Numbered from the stretch's first letter, positions 11,781 through 25,123 are shown. The stretch is DNA of 64,000 nt from Rotaria socialis (GCA_905331475.1 CAJNYU010001954.1:45341-109340); one strand, 5' to 3'. The notes: generated from the sequence alone by a model not told the origin. Translations and numbers: made by a program.

Positions 11781-13945
11781 ATGATCGCACTGTTTCGCTG
11801 ATTGCTTGTGTTCGACTTAAAATATCTTTCATCATGAACATTTAAAAAACTAAGTCTTTTTCATCAATAAGGGTTCATTCTATCTTACATTCTAATTAAT
11901 AAATTCTATAAAATATAATAAAATATTTAGTATCACAATTTAAGGCACTATTATCTTTTGTAAGTGCTTTTCAATTTTCAAATACATCGATAGCTATTAT
12001 CATACATAGATATGTACATAGAAGTCATGGCTTCGCTACATCTAAAGAAATATAATATTATTAATAATTTATTTTATTTATAATCTCTACCGGCTTATTC
12101 TTATAGCTAATTATTCATGAAAGAAAATAAAGATGCTTACGTTAGATGTTTATTTTCAAAAAATTGAATAGAAGAAAAGCTTTGTAGTAGACGTTCATGT
12201 CCAAACAACTATTCACGATTGTTCTCAATGATTTCATGCATGAACGAGCAGTGAAAGAACATATTGCGAACTAATTGCCTAGATGAATATTATTTTTCTA
12301 AAAATGATCACCACTAGCAGTTGCGAGTTTTGTTTTTTTTTTACAAAAAAATAATCAAGTGGTTATATCACTTTATTTATGGATGATATTTTTTTTTGTA
12401 TTCGTTAGTATTCGATTCAATAGATACTAAATATCACATAATGTTATTTTTCTGTAGCTGATTTAAAGAAAATCATGGCAATCCAAGAACAGCTACTGCG
12501 GCGTATTTGCAGCAGTGTACTCGCGTTCTTTTCTTAAGAAAAAGCGTGCAACATGCTCACTATAATGAACACGTGAAAATTTCTATTCTTATTGAATGCT
12601 AATTTTAAAAATTAAAAAGGAGATAAATATTCAAGACAATGACGCTAAAGTTTAAAATCATTACTCCGTACAAAAATGTCGAACCCATACGATCATTTAA
12701 GTTGTTTTCACTGAAATTTTCTTTTGCTAAAAATTTATTTAATTAGAGACATTATTTGATGCTTTAAAAGGAAACTTTTCATTGTAGAATATTGATAATT
12801 GACAACAGAAAAAGAAAATATACGCAAGTTTCCGCCATAATTTGAAGTGAATCGGATATTGGTATATGACAATGTCTTTGCGTTCTTTGGCTCTCGTGAA
12901 TATTTTAAAGATGTATTTTAAAAATAGTATCATTTTGACGAGATGACAAAATCATAAGAGGATTTCTTTCTTTGTCTTATTGTGACGGATTAAAAATCGT
13001 GTTGGAGAATAATAATGCAGCTGTTTTTAATTATTTGCAAATTGGATTAAATGACTCTAGAGCATGATGATAAATCAAATGTATTAAGAATTGTTCAATG
13101 TCCGATTGATTGATATATCGATGTTTCGAATTCATAATTACCTTTTGCATTGAGAATCAGCGTTAAAAAAAGTAATCAAAGTCGATTTTCACATGGTTCA
13201 TCCCGTAGAATCATAGTTTTCTTCTCTATTTTTTACAATAAACATGTCTGACAGATCTGGCTTTATCAAAAAAGATAGAAAAATAATGTTCAAGGATAGC
13301 AATGAGAATATGAAACTTGTCCAATTCTCAAAACAGATCGTAGATCAATATAATCTTCTTACACTCCCACCTTCTTCTCTTCCTCAATGAAGCACCCACG
13401 AGTATTATGTTCTTAAGTACAAGCATCTTGTAGGTGTTTTCTACTATGATTTTCTATGTATTAAGAATTACAACAGTTTTAGTTAGTGATCCATCGTACA
13501 TCATTTTTTTCTTTACATTTTACATTTTGAAAACTATTCTCTGATGATTTCCATCATTATTGTGATTCTGATCGAAGATGTTTTAATAAGCTTATTTATT
13601 CGCAATTGAAAGGATTTTAGAACTCTCATAAATATCAAAATTAGCATCTTTATTTAATATACATCATTCTGTTCTTTTGCAGCTATTTATAAGTTTCTCC
13701 CCGCGTTCATTCTAACCGACAATAATATTTCTTCCTCCAAAGAAAATATAGATTTTCGTTATGAATAAGTTACTATTTGCTTCTGGATTCTTTCGAAAAT
13801 TTTGTTCTGCAATGAGTATCATTCATCAACAATTCAAAGAATTATTTTCCATAAATCCCAGATCTTCTATAACGAATTTCATAGCACATTGTGAAACGGG
13901 CAGATTTGATTATGCAGGAACTTTCTCGAATACGAGTATTTTTGG
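11781..13945 (+). other. Intergenic, no gene supported
   Basis: No exon with splice signals recognised. The frames at 12739-12933 (minus) and 13761-13949 (plus) are short and featureless. The latter overlaps the last exon of the minus-strand fragment at 13946. Confidence 0.4.
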
Positions 13946-14144
13946 TTAGTTACATACATCGCAGTGTCCTGATAAATCCCGAGGAGGACGTCCTTTGCAA
14001 ATAAGTTTTTCGCTAGAATCCTGGCAAGCGCTGCAATGTATGTTAGCTATGAAAAACAAAAATATATATTTGGTAACGGGCATATGGATGGTTTCCCTCC
14101 ATCATGAACCCGCCTTGAGCAGAAACGCTAGCTTTGCCATTAAA
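13946..14144 (-). CDS. Two 3' exons of an unrecognised Cys-containing protein
   Basis: Exons 14078-14144 and 13946-14046 have good splice sites (GTGTCTAG and TTTCATAG acceptors, GTTACC donor) and join in phase to FNGKASVSAQGGFMMEGNHP, then YAPNIHCSACQDSSEKL, then ICKGRPPRDLSGHCDVCN and a stop. The Cys pattern CxxC...C...CxxC looks like a small disulfide or zinc domain, but I cannot name it. The 5' exons are not identified. A hAT MITE starts 143 bp upstream of the first exon, so the gene may have been cut. It could be a fragment rather than an active gene. Confidence 0.4.
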
Positions 14145-14287
14145 CTAGACACAAATTACTAAATAACTTCAACGGTACATGTTCCAGGCCACCGGTTGTG
14201 ATCTGATACGAAGACAACTTACTCCCACTCTTGCTAATTTTATCCCACAATTTTTTATTCAAAGTGTTCTTTACTTTGGTTTATTAT

Positions 14288-14669
14288 TAGGAATGTGCAG
14301 TGTCGGTGTACTGACCACCGACTTGCACCGACGATGTATCTAGTGGAGCACTGACTACATCGACAGTGTGCGCAGCGGAACACCATCCACACTGTCATCG
14401 GTGTCACTGAAACACTGATACACCGATATCTTTCTGATTGGCTAAAGAGTTCAGTCAATAAAAAGTTGTCGGTGTGTCAATGTTTCACTGATCATCAGTA
14501 TATGAGTGATCATCAGTGCTTCAGTGAAGTTGGTGTCAGTGACAATGATTACAGTGTGGCCGGTGTTCCACTGGGCACGCCGTCAGCGCAGTCGTTGCAC
14601 CACTGAGCACACTGTCAGTGGAGTTGGTGATCAGTTTTTCAGTATTTACACTGACACTGCACATGCCTA
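14288..14669. mobile_element. hAT-type MITE, palindromic, 382 bp
   Basis: Terminal inverted repeats TAGGAATGTGCAGTGTCGGT (left) and, on the other strand, TAGGCATGTGCAGTGTCAGT (right). The 8-bp duplication TTTATTAT is exact at 14280-14287 and 14670-14677. Imperfect inverted symmetry, with CACTGA/TCAGTG motifs, continues inward through most of the element. An 8-bp target duplication and TAGG.ATG ends are typical of hAT elements. It has no coding capacity. Confidence 0.85.
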
Positions 14670-15099
14670 TTTATTATTCGATTCAGTAAACAAGACTAAT
14701 CTGTATATATATGGTGCTCTAGACAAACATGTTTGTATTATACGACAATTGAATAGAATAAGCACACACCGGCTGATGACTATACACAGAAAACGAAAAT
14801 CCGACACAAACACAAACATAGTTTCAGGATAAAATATGAATAAAATAATCACAAAACATACTGTTTTTTTTGTTAGTTTTCGTTTTTACAATATCGAAAA
14901 CAAAAATAATTATTGCATTGGTTAAGCAAACGTATACAGAAAAAAAAGCGATCGAAATCATCATACTCTTGAGCATTTCGACATTTGTTTTAGTTTTGGA
15001 CGGAAAAAATTGATTTAAAATGTAAGAGAATAAAGAAAAGAAAACCATACGTGTGTTCTTATACTCGTCTCTATATACACTCGAATTTATATAGCATTG

Positions 15100-17768
15100 T
15101 TATGCTATCGAATCCCAATCGAATGCTGGCTCTTCTTCCATTACCACTGGAAGAGTGTTATTCTAAAAGCAAAACATGAAGTCCTCAATTAAAAAGATAA
15201 TTATGTTATTAACTGATTCCAATGTTGCCCTATTTGATATAACCGATGGTCGAATTTGTGCAAACGATTCATCTATAAAACAGAAAAGAAAAATATAAGT
15301 ATATATTGTGATTATACAACAATTGATATCGCTCATTAAAACGCAACAACTAGAGGTTTGGGAATGCTTGTGTGAACACAGAATTGTATTAACTTAATTG
15401 GCATGGATTCGTGTTGTAGTGTTCCTATTAACGAATGATTAGAGTTCATCGGATCCAAGAATTTCAAGGTACTCTTAAAATTGTTTTCAATAAGCTTGAG
15501 ACTTGTCGAGTAAAATTGGCGAAAATTCATAAAATTTTCAGGGCCAGGCCCGATGGTATCTACTAAGGATACGCATCCATAAATAGACTAAGAAAAAAAA
15601 AGGTTTCACATCGGTTCTATGTGTAAAGTGCTAAACATCAGCAGAATTATGATTCTTTTTTAAATTCAACTCGACATGTTCAAATTTAGAGTTCGATTAT
15701 TTCTTTATTCTATATTAAAGACACAAGCTATATCATCGCAAGATTCTTCTTACAAGATCTTACTTGGTTTTTTTGATCGTGCTAAACTTGTTATTCCAGT
15801 ATAATCGAAGAAGGATGAAAGTGACGAAGCAAGATCAATCAGTTTATCTCGATCTTGTTCGTGTAATGTTGAATTCGTTAAAAAGTCATCCAGGAATTCT
15901 AGAATAAGAATATTTATTTCGAGAGAAATATTATGAAAATATTTACCACAATAAGGTTTAACATCAATATCATTCCAATTTATTTCTCCGCTTGATGCTA
16001 TTTTTATACTTTGAAAGAAACTATTCGACTCACCATTAGGAAATAAATCAGAAGTCCAATCATTTCTATTATTAGAATTTATTAATGATCCATCTATTTT
16101 TATATAATGTAGTAAAATATAAAGTAAAAGCTTTTTTTTAACGTACCTAAATTTTGTCCAAATGCGGATGTTGAACTTTCTAAGATTTGCTGTTGAAAAA
16201 GACGAAACGAAGCAGTTAACTCAGCATTCAAATCATCCAATTGCATTAGAGCAGACTATTTAGAAAAAACAAACAAACATCTTTAAACTTGAGTCAATGA
16301 TAATCTTAATGAAAATCGAAGTGTTTTATATAATCTTTAAAAATATAATAGTGCGAATCTTATCGACTTGAAAATCACATGCATCGCGATAGACACTTGT
16401 TTTCATTGTTCACTAAAAATGTTGCTGAGTCTTATAGGGAAAAAAACCGTCTAAAGGTTAGTGACGTTCCACAATTGAATGTTAAGCTTCTTCTGTGAAC
16501 TATTCCAAAGTAGACTCGACTAAAAATCGGAAGTCAACAAACGATTCTGGCTCTTTTTGTTTTTCTTCGATAAATTACAACAATTGTTGACTTCCATTTT
16601 TATAATTCTCGATTTACAACGTCACAGGTAGTCTACAGGAAGAAGATATATTTTTATCCACAAGTACAGATATTCTTTTAAATCAACTTCCAAGTTCTGA
16701 TAAACTTTAACAGAATCGTAAACGTATAATAATGATTTAAATCGAGATAAATTTAAGTTATAAAGGAAAATAATGCTATGTATTGAAAACAAAGAATCAG
16801 TTTCAAATCTTTAGAATAATTCATGTTACAAATGAATATTAATCTTACATGTGCTGTGATAGACATTCTTGAATCTGATTCATCAGTTGATGATGATTGT
16901 CCTTCAACACTACTTATATCACCACATATCATAGGATTATTGTGCGTATAGATACCAGGTGGTTGTTGAATTAAAGTAACTGGCGATGAAGGATATATTT
17001 GCGGAGATGGTTGTGTGTCTTCGGACTGACAAAGAAAACAAATGATTCATTTCCCTTCAGGACAACATTCTTTATCTTCTTTTTAATTACTTTTCTTTTT
17101 CGATGATGCATTTGATTGTTACTTTCACAAGCTTCTTCGACTGCCCAATACGAACCCTAATAAAAAAAAAAGAAAGAAACAAATACATAAATTAAAAATA
17201 ATTAAAATAATAATAAATAATATATTCTACTTTTCCAGGATCATTTGTACTTCGTTGTAGTCTTTTGAAACATTTATTTAACGATAAATTATGACGAATG
17301 GAGTTCTATAATGAAACATCGTATATAGAGTAATTCATAGTTTCTATCGCTAACCTTCCATTTTGGTGGTGCGTTGCGAAAATACGGATAAGAATCAGTA
17401 ATCCATTGATAAATTTCATTTAATGTCATTCGTCGTGTTCTCGTACTGAGAATGGCCTGTCGAATCAATGTAACATAACTATACGGAGGTTTAACATGAA
17501 TATTTTCATGAAAAGTGCTTGTCGGTGTTTCAATTTCAGTTGCTTCAATTTTATGTTGAACAAATGTTGTCGTAGGTACTGATTGTTTAATAGGTGGTGA
17601 TATTGTCGTTGCAGCTGTTGTTGCTGCTGCTGCTGATGATGATGATGAATTTTCGCCGATTTGCATATTTGGTAGCCATTCTATTGATGTTAAACTACTG
17701 TCTAATAACGAACCAGTAGATATACCAGTTGAGGATTTCTTTTTAGTCTGCGCTTTTCGCAGGAGCAT
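15100..17768 (-). CDS. FOXJ2/3-like: Forkhead transcription factor, FoxJ2/3-like
   Basis: Nine exons splice in consistent phase to 414 aa: 17355-17768, 17231-17305, 17091-17156, 16849-17025, 16147-16255, 15947-16093, 15764-15898, 15214-15272 and 15100-15162. Four points place it with vertebrate FOXJ2/3. The N-terminus has [10 protein letters not shown] (family SSLTSMDWLP). The forkhead domain (about residues 93-178) runs [48 protein letters not shown] middle motif [13 protein letters not shown] is followed by [17 protein letters not shown]. The C-terminus ends FDWDSIA, like the family's DFDWDSIV. It binds DNA as a nuclear regulator. It starts 155 bp after the stop of the ARL14EP-like gene, with a TTTATTCTAG acceptor 8 bases before the ATG, so it may be the second gene of an operon. 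An unrelated ORF sits in intron 7. Confidence 0.92.
15336..15587 (-). pseudogene. Unrelated exon-like ORF inside FoxJ intron 7
   Basis: Directly after a strong acceptor (TTTTTTTTTCTTAG) a frame stays open for 83 codons and stops at 15336-15338. It reads [19 protein letters not shown], later [18 protein letters not shown], and ends [12 protein letters not shown]. It has ordinary protein composition but does not match FoxJ, and it is out of phase with the preceding FoxJ exon (which ends phase 1; this frame needs phase 0). I do not recognise the family. It looks like the terminal exon of another gene carried into the intron, or a nested gene lacking upstream exons. Confidence 0.45.
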
Positions 17769-17923
17769 ATGTCGATCTAGAATAAACTCAATGTGAGTTT
17801 ATCACGATAAGACATATTTTTCTATCCATTAAAATAAACAAAAAAAACATGTGACAGCCCTATCTCTTTAACATAATACATCTGAATACAAAAAATTAAT
17901 AAATATAGATATTGCACTCTAAT
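17769..17923 (-). promoter_or_regulatory. Intercistronic spacer with candidate trans-splice acceptor
   Basis: Only 155 bp separate the ARL14EP-like stop from the FoxJ ATG on the same strand. A pyrimidine/T-rich acceptor TTTATTCTAG ends at 17777, 8 bases upstream of the ATG. Bdelloids are known to trans-splice a leader onto many mRNAs, so this could resolve a two-gene transcript. A 5' UTR cis-intron is the alternative. Confidence 0.45.
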
Positions 17924-18744
17924 CTATTGTTGAGTTATTTCTTTATCTGTTCCATATAAACGATATTCATAAGAATAAGTTCGATAATTTCCTAAGAAAT
18001 TAAAATTAAGTTTAAAATTAAAATTTTTCATTGAAATATTTACGACATTCCAAACCACATTTTGGTGATTCACAATTGGTACATGGTATAAAGCAGCCGG
18101 GACATTTTGAACGATTACAATCACATCGATCTCCTCGATCAGTTATAAGCAGACCAGATTCATCATATAATGGTTTATTTGTACTAGAATAAAAATAGAT
18201 TGCTTTTAAAAATTTATATGAATCATCGGCTACTTGACCAGATCGTGATTCGAAAACTCTTGATATTTAAAATAATGCTTACTTAAGTTTTTCTTGTAAA
18301 CATTTTTGTCGAGTTTTGGGACGTCTTGCTGGTACATTGGCTACATTGACTAAATTCTTTGGGCCGGGATTTTTAAAACCAAGACGTTGAAGAGTTCGCT
18401 CCTAATTTTGAATCACAAAAAAACCACATATTCATGTATGGTTAAATACGCAATTGCTTACTTTTCGTTTTTGTCTTTCAACTTCACCAGGTGATGAAGG
18501 TTGAGGCGACAATGAAGAGCCAGAATACAAACCATTACCAGCATTCATCAATGGAAGATGAGAGCGCCGACTAAAAAGCATACTATTGGATGATATAGTT
18601 GTTGGTGATTTTATTTTTCGATCATTGATGATGCTTCTTGGAAAGGATGACTACAAGTAAATATCAGATAATATATTTTATGAATAATAAAATTTAACTG
18701 ACCGATTCAAGAACATCAAAAATATTTTTATTATTGTCGTCCAT
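17924..18744 (-). CDS. ARL14EP-like: ARL14 effector protein-like (ARF7EP_C domain)
   Basis: Five exons (18703-18744, 18462-18650, 18283-18401, 18044-18183, 17924-17991) splice to 185 aa. The conserved part is FKNPGPKNLVNVANVPARRP, as in ARL14EP, followed by the Cys-rich C-terminal domain from residue 137: CDCNRSKCPGCFIPCTNC, then CGLEC (eight paired cysteines C137 to C163 plus one more), and a Tyr/Arg tail ending EITQQ. In human, ARL14EP links the small GTPase ARL14/ARF7 to myosin 1E for MHC-II vesicle movement, and related proteins occur in nuclear chromatin complexes; which role applies here cannot be told. The N-terminal half is Ser-rich and poorly conserved. FoxJ follows 155 bp downstream. 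Confidence 0.85.
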
Positions 18745-21700
18745 CTTCTTGACTACGAATAAGTAAATAAATCTAAAACGATTGAAGTATAAAAAATTCT
18801 AAGGCTTTATTTTTTAATCAAACCCGTTGATCAAATTCCGAGTCTATGTTTTTATCGCGTCAAAGATTTATTACTCATTTTGGAAAGAGTAAAATTTTAA
18901 GTAAAAAGAACTTTCATAGCGAAAAAGAATTTTTACAAGATAGGATGCCGAAAATATTTTTTGGATGGCGGAACATGACTGTTGCTATCGGACGCCTACG
19001 CTGAACAAATAGCACAAAAAAAGAAGAAAAAAATGTTGAAAGAGAAGGTAAAAAACTGAAGAATTCTTTTTCTTTCGTTCGGCCGGCGATCTCTTTTTTT
19101 GATATTCTCGATTTCCGATAGTTAAATTGATTAACCAATAAATTTAACTGCTTTAATTAAAATTGAAAATTTTCTTTAAAAATCAAATTAGTAATTGATG
19201 CAATGTAACAGTTAAGTGACGATAAACAATATATATATATATATAATATTGCAAATTAACTCAATAGTATATCAACTACAAATAAATAAAAACTATGGTA
19301 GATGTCAGTGACGTCTTTTATTTCACCTGTAATTTCAAAACCACTGTATTTGAAATTGAATTCTTTATGGTAAATAATGTGTTGATTCTAGTTAAACATA
19401 GTTTGATATTGTTCAACGCAGGCAGAACCTTTCGAAGTACACAATGATGTTGTTTTTTATACTTGATAATTTTTGTTTTTCAAAAACTCAATTCAATTCA
19501 TTTCTAGAAGTATAAATACCCGCATTTTTATTTTTTATTGTTGAAGAAATTTTTTTTTAATTGACAAATTCTTGACGATTGACTTTTCATGTTATGAGCA
19601 AGAGCATTTCTTAACATGCAACGAATTCCTTTTCCTATTTCATAAATTAGTAAGGTACATTTTTCAATCCGAACTGCTTAAATATTGTTGAAGTTGAAGG
19701 CCACCGCTCACAGGTTATCATCGAGATGAAGCCTGGTTGGTGGCCGTCCGTGATATTAATGTATTGCATGAAACTTGTGTCAGACATCATGTCGACAATT
19801 GTTGGTGCTTGTGCGCGTGCATAGCGTGACGTTCTTTCATTGATAGATGAAACTGGCATCACTCAACAGCGTTTACCTTCAGATAGAGCAAGTGGCAGAA
19901 CGCTGACAATATAATTTTCTTTCGACAATGCTTCACCTAGTTTTTAACGTTTTAGTAAAGAAGTAAGAACTTTTCTCAGAAGCTTTTCATCATATCATAG
20001 TTCGTTTTTTTGGATCTATTGAACTCTTGTTTCTATATGACTTTGTGTGTCTAACAGCAGAGATGTAAAACTATTTATTTTCGATCGATGTCAAACAAAA
20101 AAAGCGTATTGACCATGTACTAACACTATGATTCTATCCATTCTATTGAACTTACAGCTTCCTAATCTACATCTGAAATTCAATTTTCTTTGTAATAGAA
20201 CTTGCTGAGTAATTTTGAATGAAGAAATACGACTAACTATTGAGCCATACGCCTTGTTCTCAATAATTAGCTCAGGTAATGTAAGAAAAAAAATCATTGC
20301 GTACCCCTGCTGCAATGATCGAAGAGAGGCAAAAGAAAAAAAGAAGAGAAAAATGTCAAGTTGATTGAAAACTAATGCAACGAGTTACATTAACTACTTT
20401 TCTAGTCATCTAGAAAGAAAATTGTTTTTTTTCATTCGACAGCAGACAGATAGAGAACAACGACTTTTATGTACATTAGATTTTTGTTGAGTAACGACTT
20501 TTATCTCAAAAGCATACTTGAAAATATAGCTCATTAGATAAATGTTTTTCAATTGATGATTGTTTTCGTCAGCAACGCTAGTAATGGACGATAAAAAGTA
20601 AAACATAAGCTACTTTCAGAAGCAAGCTCGATTTCAAATGACTGTTTTTGACGAGAGAAAAAAAGGTAATTTGACTCATGAGACTGGTACATCACTCTCG
20701 TAAACGAACTGGCCTTAGAGTATCATGTCAACCGTATGATGCGAGAATCTTTGAGTAGTGAAGTATACAGTCATTCTCGGTGTAAAACCTAATAAGTTGT
20801 TGAAAGTTTTTGTTTTTCATAGAGTGTCTTAGAAACTAGATAAGTATCCGTCCAATGGGACAGTTTGCGACAGAATATTTAATAGAACTCAGCGTGGGAC
20901 CTATTTTTATGCAGCAGTGACGTTTGAAAACTCCAACTAACGCTGTTGAAATTACAATTACCAACTCAATAGTAAAAAGATAACATGATGATAAGAAAAA
21001 ATCTTCGCCGAATTAACTTTCACAACTAGCTATTACGTCAATGAAAACCGTTATCACTATCTCGCCTTCTATCATCTTTCGACGCGTTTGAATCATAGCG
21101 TTATCGAACACGTTAACTGTCGCTAATTTATGGGAAATCATTTGACCTAGTTTTTTTCATTATGGAGTCATTCGCATCTAATAAAAAGTGATTGTCTAAA
21201 TCTTTTGTTAACGAGTATCTTTGCCTAACTGTTGCATATAATTAATAATAACTAGCACCAGCGATATTACTATACATAATTCTTGATATTCTCGAGCTTT
21301 TTTTAGATTTCTAACAGTTGGTCTATATTAAAACCATTATTTTTTTTCTCATAAACTTGTTGTAAGCTGGGAATTTTCTCGTTTCTGGAACCCTCTATAA
21401 TACAGCATGGAACCTTATCTAGTTAGAATCACATTTGATTTTGTTTCAGTCAAAATAGAAGATCCTGCGAGAGACATAGTTGCTTTCAATGAGAGTGTAT
21501 AACTGCTGTTTAATATTAAAAAAAACGATATCATATTAAATATCTTAACGCGAATGGTTTCCTCTCTATAGAAAACTTAGTTGTCTTGAACAGTCGCATC
21601 AACTGACTATACAGTTTTATATCTGAGAAAATTCTAGTATTTTTCATGATTGTATTTATTGTTAGATTACAATTGAGTTGTTCCAGCAGTCTACTCTCAA

Positions 21701-23401
21701 TTGTTAACTTTGAAACTAAAAAATATCAATTTTATGATAGTCGATTCATTGCATCACAAGTTTTACGTAGCTACTTATTGCATTGTCAATCTACCACGAA
21801 AATGATTTTTTATTTGAGTACATCTATCGAGGAAAAGATCAATTTTTTCGAAAGAATCAATCATATAAGAAAGTAAGGAGACAGCAAATGATTCAACGAT
21901 TTCTTTCGATAGCATTTCTTTTCGCTATCTGTACGCATATCTATAATCTAGGTCAGTGATATTTGATCGATGAGAAGTAAGAACAATCTGTATATTCTCT
22001 ATCTCTAAATATTTATCATTTCTAATACTAACACAAATTTCGCCTACCAGTAACATTCACATATACGCCTGAATATCAAAAACTTAGCTTTGATTCCATT
22101 GTCCATTACATGATCATTTTATCCTTACCCGAATGTATACAATTGTTTTGAAAGCCTTCGATAATACTACCAATGCTGTATTTCAATGTCATTCGTGTCG
22201 TTCTGGTTCATATAGTATTTTATATCTATATTACGATACGAACATGATAAACTGCACTAGATATTCTGCTCAATTGAGATTACTAAGGTTTCATATTATT
22301 TTCTATTGAAAACCGAACTTTGTTTTTCGTGTACCGGTGGCAAGCATGAATAAAACAATATTCACGATGTAATAGGACGCAGGTTTTTTTTTAGGGTTGA
22401 GCTGTTATTTTTACTCAATGATCTCATCGCTTTAGAATAACAAAATTCTTCATACTATTCAAAAATATCACTGAGATGCAATTCGTAGCTAATTATAAAT
22501 TGACATGAGATGAAAATCTATGCTTGATCATCATTTGGAAAAGAATTATTGCATTACATTTCAGTTTGAGATTTCATAGAAATAAGTAAGATGAATTTAT
22601 CGTGGGTTCAAAAGAACACCATACAGAAAATAAAAGGAGGTGAATAAGAATACGATTATACCTTAGACGCTCTAAAGGTAATAATTATATGACACCTGAA
22701 TTTTCCGTTGAAATTGAATGTTCAACCTGCTCGATATAATTGCTGTACTTGATAGAATAGCACTAACCATTCAATACCTTGACTGAACATCACAATGTCT
22801 TAGTCGGATTTGATCTAATATCTTATTAAATAGATTCATCAGACTTGACTAAACAGTGAGAAAAAAATCTGAGATTTAATGACTATGAGAAATGCGTCAT
22901 TAGTAGACTATTGCAATCTACATGCCGTCTATATACACTTCATATGATGAATGTATATGTTCTTTAATTACGTGAAAACGGAAATATCTAATGGACTGTG
23001 ACTTTTAATTTTGACTAGATGAATAATCTCCAATAGATATTTTCAATTTCAGATTATTATTCGTTGAAAATCTCGTAGCAAGTTCACAAAAAATATACTA
23101 TCCAGGAAAATTCTCAACTTCAATGATTCTTGATTCCCACTCACTTCTATCAGTATCGTTAACATGAAAAATAATGTTATTTTTTAAAGAACTTTATTTT
23201 AAAATAATATTTGAATTATCATCGAGAATCTGATTTTCATGTATATTTCATGCATAATGACTTCATAAGAGTAAACGAATGCTCTCTGTTGTGTCGAGCG
23301 AGAAAAACTCTTCATAATACAAGATAATCCTTTTCAAAATATTTTTTTTTGTTATGAGTTTTTGGTATTTTACCTACTAAAGAAAATAAACAACCCTAAA
23401 G
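18745..23401 (+). other. Gene-poor region, no gene supported
   Basis: About 4.6 kb upstream of the ARL14EP-like gene with no recognisable exon. A minus-strand frame at 19647-19862 and a plus-strand frame at 21646-21876 have fairly normal composition but no domain and no matching neighbouring exons. A short AT run (TATATATATAT) lies near 19231-19245. Confidence 0.45.
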
Positions 23402-23736
23402 CAGGGGCGGCGGAGCGTCATTAAGCTAGGTGAGGCTCATCATACTTTTTTGCTACCGTGGAATTTTATGAAACATCAAGTAGTAAATAAGTCTTCTTTT
23501 TATTGAACTTCAGTAAAAATAAAAATGGTCAGTAGAAAAAAAAGAAGATTGGAAAATACCGAAAACTACTTTTCTTTGCTTCTACTCTGATGCAAGAACA
23601 AAAAAATAGCAATATTCAGTACAAAAGTAAGTGAGACTGAGTCTCATATCGCGAAATCTAGGTGAGGTTGAGTCTCGTCTGCTGAAAACTAGGTGAGGCT
23701 CAAGCTTCACCTGTCTCAGTGGCTCCGCCGTCACTG
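23402..23736. mobile_element. hAT-type non-autonomous element, 335 bp
   Basis: Left end CAGGGGCGGCGGAGCG, right end (reverse strand) CAGTGACGGCGGAGCC. An exact 8-bp duplication CCCTAAAG lies at 23394-23401 and 23737-23744. The interior has repeated AGGTGAGGCTCA/AGGTGAGGTTGAG motifs and no ORF. The CAGGGGC ends and 8-bp duplication are hAT hallmarks. Confidence 0.85.
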
Positions 23737-25123
23737 CCCTAAAGAATTAGAAAGGTTAACATTTCTTCTATTTATAGCAAGTCCGCTGTGATAAGCGTCT
23801 GCATACTTCATATAAAATTTCATATGGAATTTAAGAAAATCGTGATATACTCGTGAGAAGATTTATCATTAGTAGATATTACAGCTGAAAATATTGTTAG
23901 TATTTATAGATTAAAAATCGCGTCGCAAGTATTATACTTTAATGCAGATGATGATGATTATTCTCGATGATCTAGGTTTTTACTCATCAATTTATTGGGC
24001 ATTAACTGATATATTTTATTTCTTTGTGTATCGCGTTAGTCATATAAGTATACATTTATATACGCTCGTCATTGATGTCTAATTTAGAACGAAAGAAGTA
24101 ACGTCGATGAAGAACAGTCCATTGTATGTCACGTTTTTCTTTCGTCGTTCGTCATTGCTATTAAACCTACGATAGATTTTTGCATATTTAAATAGAAATA
24201 TTGATCGATTGATGTATGCTAGACTTTTGATAAAGGAATTGCCTAGATTCTTTTGCATTATTCCATTAGAAACAAGACACATTAAAGATTCAAATGACAT
24301 GCTGTTTTCTTTTTACAGATATGTATTTTCTTTCTGCTTGCAACTAAAAAGTCGGTCACAAATTGGTGCAGAAGAATATATAAAATGAAAATAAACAGGA
24401 GATTTTTCCCGTTCTGCCCATTGTTATTCTTCTCAACTGCGTAGTAAGGCAGAACGAAGAAAGCATAGAGTACATCGGTTAGCTTCTTTTTTTGTTTTGA
24501 ATATATTCTATGTCTTATATACTGACTATAACAGCGTTTTTTACATCATCGTACCCTGAAGCGTCTATTTCAAATCTATACTACTTCTGTTTTATATACA
24601 CCAACAGTAACGATTTCAAGCTAAATTTAGATCATACCAAAACAAGATATTTTAATATTACTTTCTTTTCAGTAGTAATTATCATGTTTTCTCTCTATAT
24701 GTATTCATGACAACGAATGTTTTGAATTTTTATCGATTATTTATATAAAAATAAATATACTATATACACGTTTATGCCTCTAATTTCATGACATGCTTCA
24801 GTGGCTAATTCGAATCGTATTCATTTTTTTATTTTCACCCCTAAGAGCTGCCATTATCGAGATGGAAACGCGTGAGAAATCAGAGAGTAATATTTTATGT
24901 TGTCTTATTTATATCATAAAGCGTAGAAATATAGAAGCAATCCGAAATAGAGTTAACATGCGAGATAATATGACGAACAAAACTATTTTCCTCGACACTC
25001 TAGGAATTTGTAATCTAAGTAGCAAGAGTGATAATAGATTTTTCCTATTACAGTTCTAATAATTCATGTAGTATAAAACTGTGATTTGTTAATACGATTA
25101 GATCAAATAGCTAATTAATTATT
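23737..25123 (+). other. Upstream region of the nuclear receptor gene, no gene supported
   Basis: Frames at 24079-24300 (minus) and 24510-25059 (plus) are short and AT-driven. The one at 24793 begins with a hydrophobic stretch but has no supporting features. Promoter elements of the nuclear receptor may be here but none can be named. Confidence 0.4.

Noticed and set aside
19647-19862. Minus-strand frame TSRYARAQAPTIVDMM...
   Set aside because: Protein-like in places, but no domain, no adjoining exons in phase and no stop-free extension. Not enough to call a gene.
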